Source of the DNA: Prolixibacteraceae bacterium
Lineage (GTDB): Bacteria; Bacteroidota; Bacteroidia; Bacteroidales; Prolixibacteraceae
DNA length: 35,941 bases
NCBI GenBank assembly: GCA_018648265.1
Contig: JABGRN010000058.1
Location: 1-35,941 of the forward strand
Reading direction: 5' to 3'
This document shows positions 7,481 to 16,400 of the stretch, piece by piece. Position 1 is the first letter of the stretch. Each line of letters opens with the position of its first letter. The position numbers were made by a program, and so were the translations under genes. Under the pieces are notes generated by a model. That model worked only from the letters and a program-made list of their open reading frames with translations, was not told the DNA's origin and searched no databases.

Positions 7481-10400
7481 ATGAATTTGTGTCAGGCAAA
7501 ATTTAAAATGCTGATAGGTATTTCTTTGTTTTTTATGTTAAGCATAATTTCTTCTGCTGTATCAGGGCAAGCCGCAAGCTCAAATTATAGCACACAAACA
7601 GGCACTCTGGGAACTACATATAGTTGGATCGACTGTTCTTCCGGATCAAATATAGTTTCAGGCGACGACTCACAAGCATTTATTTCCTGGCCTTTTAGTT
7701 TTAGTTTTTATGATAATACTTATACAACTGCTAACAGCTTAAGTGTTGCTACTAATGGATTCATCAGGTTTGACGGAGTTGCAACTACCAGTTATTCAAC
7801 AGCAAGTGCCTTTAATTTAACATCTACGGCAACCAACTTAGGGCAAATTATTGCGATGGCTGTATATGATGGGAAAGTCGGAGACAATGGTGGCTGGGTA
7901 AAATCTTTGGTAACAGGCACTTCCCCAAATAGAATATTCACCATTGAATATAATAACCTTGAAATTGATTATAACGACGGCAGATATACAGATGTACAAG
8001 TTAGTTTTTATGAAACAACAAACAAAGTAGTACTTAAATTAGGAACCGATAATATTAGTAAAAGTGGGGTAGATATGGGAATTCACAGTGGTGTGAGCGG
8101 GTTCTTCAATAAATGGCAAGAAGTACTTAGTGGCACAAATACTACATGGATAGAATACACTCCCACAGAACCTCCTCCGCCACCAACTCCTCCTGCCGCC
8201 AGTTGGAACTATGGCATGCAAGCAGGCACACTGGGAACTACGTACAGCTGGATTGATTGTTCATCGGGCAACACTATTGTTAGTGGTGATGATACACAAG
8301 CTCAAATTAACTGGCCTTTTGATTTTAATTACTATGATAATTCTTATACTACTGCAAACAGTTTAAATGTTGCCACCAATGGCTTTATTAGATTTGATGG
8401 AGTTGCCAGCACAAATTATTCGGCAGCCAGCACTTATAATTTAACATCTACAGCAACCAACTTAGGGCAAATTATTGCCATGGCTGTTTATGATGGTAAA
8501 GTCGGAGACAATGGTGGTTGGGTAAAATCTTTGGTAACAGGCACTGAACCAAACCGGATATTTACGATTGAATATAATAATCTTGAAATTGATTATAATG
8601 ACAATAGATATGCAGATCTACAGGTAAGTTTTTATGAATCAATTAATAAAATAGTCCTGAAATTCGGAACAGATAATATTACTAAATCCGGCGTCGATAT
8701 GGGGCTTCACAGTGGTGTGAATGATTATTTTAACAAATGGCAGGAAGTACAAAGCGGCACAAACAATACCTGGATTGAATACACACCTCCTTATGTTGAA
8801 GTAGAATCAACAACTGGTACTTCATCGGCATATTATTTTACACTAAAAGGTGCTTTCGATAAAATTAACGATGGCACACATCAAGGGGATATTTCAATAA
8901 AAATAAAACATAGTACCACCGAACCAGCCACAGCAGTACTCAATGGAAGTGAAGGTGTTGCCAATTATTCATCAATAAATATTTATCCTACCGAAACAGG
9001 ACTTTCAATAAGCGGAGACCTGACTGCGCCCCTTATTGATTTAAATGGTGCTGATAATGTTACCATTGATGGAAGGGTGAATGCCACAGGTACCACTAAA
9101 GATTTGAACATTATTAACACAAGTACGGGGTCTGTCACAGGTACATCCGCCATTCGTTTTATTAATGATGCTTCAAGCAATACTGTAAAGTACTGTACAA
9201 TTAAAAGTTCAGAAACAAGGGCAACTTCGGGTATTATCTTTTTTAGCACAACTACTGAAACTACCGGAAATGATAATAATACCATTGAATTTAATGATAT
9301 TACAAATGCGGTAGATGCAAACAGACCGGTAAATGCAATCTATTCTTTAGGTACCGTTGGGAAAGATAATAGCGAAAACATTATTAGCAATAACAATATT
9401 TTCGATTTTCTGAAACATGCATCGGCTTCAAAAGGAATATTTTTATCATCGAACACTACGGCATGGACAATTGATGGAAATAGTTTTTACGAAACTTCAT
9501 CATTTTCGCCAACAGGAACCGTAACTTTTGAAGTTATAAAAATTGATAATGTTTCCGGTAACGGATTTATAGTTTCGAACAATTATATTGGAGGAACTGC
9601 AGCGCAATGTGGTGGAACAGCCTGGACTAAAACCAATTCAACCAATAATCTTTTTAGGGCTATTTATTTAGAAGTAGGAACAACAGTTGCAAGTTCTGTT
9701 CAAAATAACACGATTCAAAATTTTAACTGGAGTAACTCTGGAATTGCCAATTGGTTAGGCATTAAAGTGGTTGAAGGAGATGTAAATATTGGAACTTCAA
9801 CAGGCAATACCATTGGCGCAATAACCGGCACAAATTCAATTAGCGTAACCGGAGGAACAAATGGGCAAACTATTTATGGCATTCGATTGGAAAGTACAGG
9901 AGAAATTAATTGCAATAATAATAGTATTGGTTCTCTTACAGGATTGACAACAGCAACTTATTCAACACATATTTATGGTATTTATTTGGCTGGTTCTGCT
10001 GTAATTAATATTACAAATAATACAATAGGAAGCACAAGTACGGCCTCAAGTATTTATGCCAGTTCGGCAAGTACTGCAAATGTTCAAAAGGTTTATGGAA
10101 TATATTCGTTAAATACCGGAACGACAGATATTCATGAAAATACAATTTCGAATTTAAAAAATAATACTTCTAATACTGCTGTTGGTACCCGAGGACTTAT
10201 AAATGGAATATATGTAAAAAATGGGACAAATGAGGTTTGTCATAATACAATCAGAGATATTTCTATTGCAAATGCAAGTACCAGTACGTGGACCCCTTCT
10301 GCCGTTGGTCTGTTTCTGGATTCCGGAACAGATGCTCAATTAATTCATAACAATCTGGTATATAATATTTCTAATACCTATTCATCGTTTACAGGTTGTG

Positions 10401-13400
10401 TTGTTGGACTTTATTCCAGAAATTCGCTTGGCTCAAGTGCCGGCGATGTTAATGCAAACTTCATCCGTAGCATATCTGTTAACGGCTCATCATCAGGTGC
10501 AAAAATTTATGGTATTTACGAAAATACAGATAATGTTACATATTCAAATAATATAATCTCTTTGGGTGGAACTACTTCATCAGAAATGTTTGGAATATAT
10601 GATGTTGGTAACACAGGTAAATCAGTGGACTTCTTCTTCAATACAATTTATCTTTCAGGAACAAATTCAGGCTCAGAAAAATCGTATGCCATAAGATATA
10701 ATACTAACAATAATAACAGGGATTTACGAAATAACATCCTTTTCAACGCCAGAAGTGGGGGAATTGGTGGCCATTATTCTATATATTATGATGCTACTGG
10801 CGGAACTTTTACAGCAGATTATAATGATTATTACGTATCTGGTATTGGTGGAGTAATTGGATATTATGGCGGAGACAAAAGTACGTTGGCATTATTACAA
10901 ACAGGCACATCGCAAGATGCAAACAGTTTAAATACTGACCCGCTTTTCGCTTCGGCAGGAGGGACCAATTCTTCAGATTATATCACATCGGCCTCATTAA
11001 CCGGAGTTACCGGTACAGGAATAACAGCCGATTTTGACGATGTTACACGCAACAACCCACCTAAAATGGGTGCCTTGGAAGTATCTGTTAGTTTTATCTG
11101 GCAAGGAAACACAAGTACAGATTTTGCCACAGCAACAAATTGGCAGAATGGAACTGTACCTTCGGATGGTGCTGACATTTTATTTGCTACAACTCCTGCA
11201 AATGATTGTTATTTAGACCAGGCTAGAACGTTAAAAGATATCACAAATACTAGTACTAAAAAGTTTAACGTAAATGGAAAACAATTCACTTTAACAGGTG
11301 ATATGCTTTCGGCAACAGCAAACCAAATAGATGCAACGGCTGCTTCTTCTGAGGTTATTTTTGCCGGACTTGTTGCTCAAAGTATTCCGACAGGAGTTTT
11401 TGTTAGTAATACTGTTGATGCATTGACGCTTAACAACAGCCACGGATTAATCCAAAACGGTGACATTATTGTACCAACAACTCTTACGCTTACCATCGGT
11501 GAATATAGCATTGGTGCAAATACTTTAACTATTAATGGTGCTATTTCTACTAGTTCGGGAACTTTAAATGGTGGAAGCACATCAAATATTGTTTTGGGAG
11601 GTAGTGGAGCAAGTACAATATTGCCAGTTGTTTCACTAAATAATTTAACCTTAAACCGTGCAAATGGAATAAGTTTGGGAGGAGATGTAACCGTTGCCGG
11701 AATATTGGCTTTAACTGCCGGAACATTAACTATAGGTGCAAACACTTTTACTATTTCAGGAAGTTCACCCACAAGGGTAAGTGGAAATATTGATGCAAGT
11801 AATTCGTCGGCTACAATGGTATTAACCAATCCATCAACCATAACTTGTCCTGAATCTATTTTTACTAATAGTATAAATAACTTTACTATTAATGGAGCCG
11901 GAATTAGCGCATGTTGTAGTTGTACTATAAATGGTATTCTTAATTTGCAAAGTGCTAATCCGTCGAGTACAATGGGAACACTCGATATGGGAACCAATAC
12001 CTTAACAATGGGTGAAAATGCAACAACAATCGGTATTGGAGATGTAACCGGAATTGTGAAAAGAGAACATACCTTTAGTACCAATACAGAATATTCTTTT
12101 GGAAGCCAATATACCACTTTTACTTTTATTGATGCAAACACAAAACCCACATGGATAAGCGTGAAAATCTCAATAGGTGCAGTTCCTACATGGTCTCCCT
12201 GGACACCAGCTCCAAATGGGAAAGTGAAAAGACTGTATCAGGTAGCCAGTTCTGATAATGCTTCCACAGCGCAAACAAATATTAATATGCGTTACTTGCC
12301 AACTGAATTAGATGCAACTTATAACGACGAAACAAAACTTATTTTCTGGCATAAAATGACTGGTTATGAAAGTGGTGCACCTCATGAACATGGTAAATCG
12401 AATCAGGATTTCGCCAATCATACAATTGGTGTAACAGGGCTTGCATTTGGGACAGCCGCAACAACAGATTTGGACGATTCACAAATTGCAATAGCTTATT
12501 CAGTAACTACAAAAAATACATGGAAAGGTGAAGTGGTTGGGCATGAAACTGAATGGGAACAAGCACAAAACTGGACTTCAGGTCATGTTCCCTTATCTAC
12601 GGAGGAAGTATTAATACCCGGTGGATTAACTTATTATCCATCATTAACAGCAGCAGCAAGTGCTGTAGCAAAAACCATAGAAATTGAAATAGGGGCCTCT
12701 ATAACGGCAAATTCGTATGATATTACAGTTTCAGGCTTTGGCGGTGCTTGGATTAACCTGGGAACATTTAATGCTGGAACTGGAAAAGTAATTTTTAATC
12801 ACGGTGTTTCTGCTGAGATTGTTACCATAGCAGGTGTTACTAATTTTTATGACATTGAGGTTGGTGTTAATACATCGATGCAACCCGTTCCTGGTAATAT
12901 TTTAAGAATTGCGGGTGCAGGTACAGCTGATATTACGAGCTTGGTTGATTTTTCAGCAATCGAAAATACTGTCGAGTGGAATGGAGCAAATCAAACCATA
13001 GTAAACCCAACTGGAATAGGTGGAGGAACAGGTTATTACAATTTAATTTTAAGCGGTAGCGGTACAAAAACAATGCCTGGTACTGCCTTGGGTGTTAATG
13101 GAGATTTCACACTTTCAGGAACTGCCACAGCCACTGCAGCTTCGGCATTTAGTGTTGCAGGAAACTTAAAAATTGAGGATGGGGCTATTTTTGCATCTGG
13201 TGCCTTTAATCATATTGTAGGTGGAAACTTCGACAATAGTGGAACATTTACAACCACATCAGGGACAATAATTACCTTGAGTAGTTCTTCTGCACAATCG
13301 ATATTGGGAACTACCGCAACAAGTTTTGAAAAGTTAACAATAAATAATTCAGCAGGAGTTAATATTTATACCGATGTAACGGTAAACAATACACTTACAC

Positions 13401-16400
13401 TTACAAGCGGTAATTTGAATGTTGGTGCAACTACTTTAACCCTAAATGGAGATGCTATTAAAACATCAGGTTTTATTAATGTTAGCACTCTTTCATCATT
13501 AGCATTTGGTGGAACTACAACATTTTCACCCGGAGTCACTTTGTTTCCAACTCCACCTAATATTAACAATCTTACCATTAACAGAACAGGGGGAGTTCAA
13601 TTGTGCTGTGACTTTACAATTAACGGCGTATTAAATCTTCAAAGTGCCAATCCTTCTGGTATTTTGGGCACACTTGATATGGGAACAAATACCCTTAATA
13701 TGGGTGAAAATGCAACTACAATCGGAATAGGTGATGTTACCGGTATTATAAGAAGAGAACACACTTTTACAACAAATACAGAATATACATTTGGTAGCCA
13801 ATATACTACTATTGATTTTATTGATGGGAATTTAACACCTACCTGGATAAGCCTAAAAGTAACTATTGGTTCAGTTCCAACATGGAGTCCATGGTCTCCG
13901 GCTCCCAATGGGAAAGTAAAAAGACTTTATCAGGTTGCCTGTTCAGATAATTCTTCAACTGCACTTACCGATATCAATATGCGCTATCTGTTATCTGAAT
14001 TAGATGCGACTTATAACGATGAATCAAAACTTGTGTTCTGGCATAAAATGACTGGATATGCAAGTGGCGCACCTCATGAACATGGTAAAGCCACTCAGGA
14101 TTTTACTAATCATTCTGTTGGAGTTATTGGACTTATTTTTGGATCTTCAGCCACCACTGATCTTGAAGATTCACAAATTGCAATGGCTTATTCAGTAACT
14201 ACAAAAAATACATGGAAAGGTGAAGTGTCAGGACATGAAACTGAATGGGAACAATCACAAAACTGGACTGCAGGTACTGTACCCGTTTCTACAGATGAAG
14301 TATTAATACCAGGTGGTTTAACTTATTATCCATCTTTGACAGCATCAGCTAATGCTGTGGCAAAAACCCTTGAAATTGAAACAGGTGCTTCCATTACAGC
14401 TAATTCATTTACAATTACCATTTCGGGTGCTGGTGGTGCCTGGATAAATGATGGCACATTTACTCCGGGAACAAGTACTGTATCTTTTAACCATGGTGTC
14501 TCAAACGAGATTGTAACCGTAGCAGGTATCACAAATTTCTATAATGTTTTAATAGGTGCAAATACAAGCCTTGTACCTGTTCCGGGTTGTACTTTCAGAA
14601 TTGCAGGGGCTGCCTCCGGGACTCCTACAAGTCAGGCTGATTGGTCGGCTGTTAATAGTACAGTTGAATGGAATGGAGTAAACCAAAACATTAATAATCC
14701 ACAGGGAATTGGTGGAAATAGTGGTTATTACAATCTAATACTTAGCGGTAGCGGAACCAAAACAATGCCTTCATCAGCAATGACAATTCATGGTGATTTT
14801 AATACATCTGGAACCACTTCAGCAACGGCAGCAGATTCAATTATTGTACTTGGTAATACTTCAATTGGCTCCGGTTCTACTTTTGCTACCGGAAGTTTTC
14901 ATCATTTATTAGGTGGAAACTTTGAGAATAATGGAACGTTTACACCAACCACAGGAGGAAACGTAACATTTGTTGGTACAACAGCCCAAACAATTTCAGG
15001 AAGTTCAACTACTAGTTTTGATAGTTTGTGTATTAATAATTCTCTTGGAGTAAGTATGGCTTCCAATGTAAATGTGAATAATGTTCTTGGATTTAGCGGC
15101 GGGTTACTCTCTGTTGGCTCTAATACGCTGGGAATAAACGGAACAATATTTAACGCGTCAGGATATATTGAAGTGAGCAGCGTATCTTCATTGTCTTTTG
15201 GCGGAACAAGTGCAATTACAATAAACGATAACTTATTTAGTGGTGATGCAACGATAAACAACCTTACAATAAACCGTTCCGGTGGAGTTACGCTAGGAAA
15301 CGAAAGCATGACTGTAAATGGTACTGTGAACTTAGCAGCAGGTACATTTATAATAGAAGCCAATACTTTATCAATGGCAGGTAATTCACCAACCCGAACT
15401 AGTGGAAATATCGACGTCAGTAATGCAGCAGCATTAATTGAGTTTACAAATACTTCAGCAATTACGCTTCCTGCTTATGTATTCAATGGAAATGTAAATA
15501 ACATGACCATAAACGGCACTGGCGGAGTTACTGCCGGTAGTGATATTACAATGAACGGAATTCTGAATCTGCAAAGTGCTAATCCTTCTTCCATAAAAGG
15601 AAGTTTAGATATGAGTAATAACACCTTAATTATGGGTGCAGATGCAACTACTATAGGTATAGGTGATGTAATTGGGATTGTTAAACGTTCACATACCTTT
15701 AACATTGCTCAGGACTATGATTTTGGTAATCAATTTACTACTTTGAATTTTTTGGGCGTTTCAGGTAGTACATTACCAAACTGGATTAGTTGTAAGATTG
15801 AAATAGGCAATGCTCCATCTTGGAGGAGTGTAGGAGTAAGGCGATTTTATAGTTTTGCTCAGGATGGGGGCGATGATAGAGTTACATCTAAACTGCATTA
15901 CTTAGACTCTGAATTAAATGTAAGTGAAACCGATGAGTCGAAATTATTATTTTGGTCTGGTTATTTTGGGCCAACATTTGAAAATGCTGTGATTGGTGGC
16001 AAATCAATCAATGATGAAAATGATAATTGGATCGAACTTCAAGGAATGCCTATTGATTTACTTGCACTAAGTGCTTTAGATTCGAAACAATTGGGTCTTA
16101 GTTATACAAATATTTCAACAATAACCTGGACGGGAATAGGTACAGCAGCCTATGCAGGCGATTGGAGCATGCCAGGAAATTGGACAGGTGGGGTACCTAC
16201 AAGTGAGGATGATGTATTAATTCCAAATCCTCTACCTGATGGGAATTTTGGATACCCTGATAAAAATTCACTTACCAGTGTTTATCCATCTGAGGCAAAA
16301 ACCATCGAAATCGAATCCGGAGCTAGCCTAAGTTCAACCGATTACGACATTACAGTTTATGGAAATGGTAATGCGTGGGTAAATAATGGGACATTTACAG

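Noticed and set aside
11377-15705. Long minus-strand open frames opposite the giant gene (for example 257 residues at 11377-12150)
   Set aside because: They recur opposite the repeated segments and have low-complexity Val/Pro/Leu composition with no domain. They arise from the codon bias of the Asn/Thr-rich repeats.
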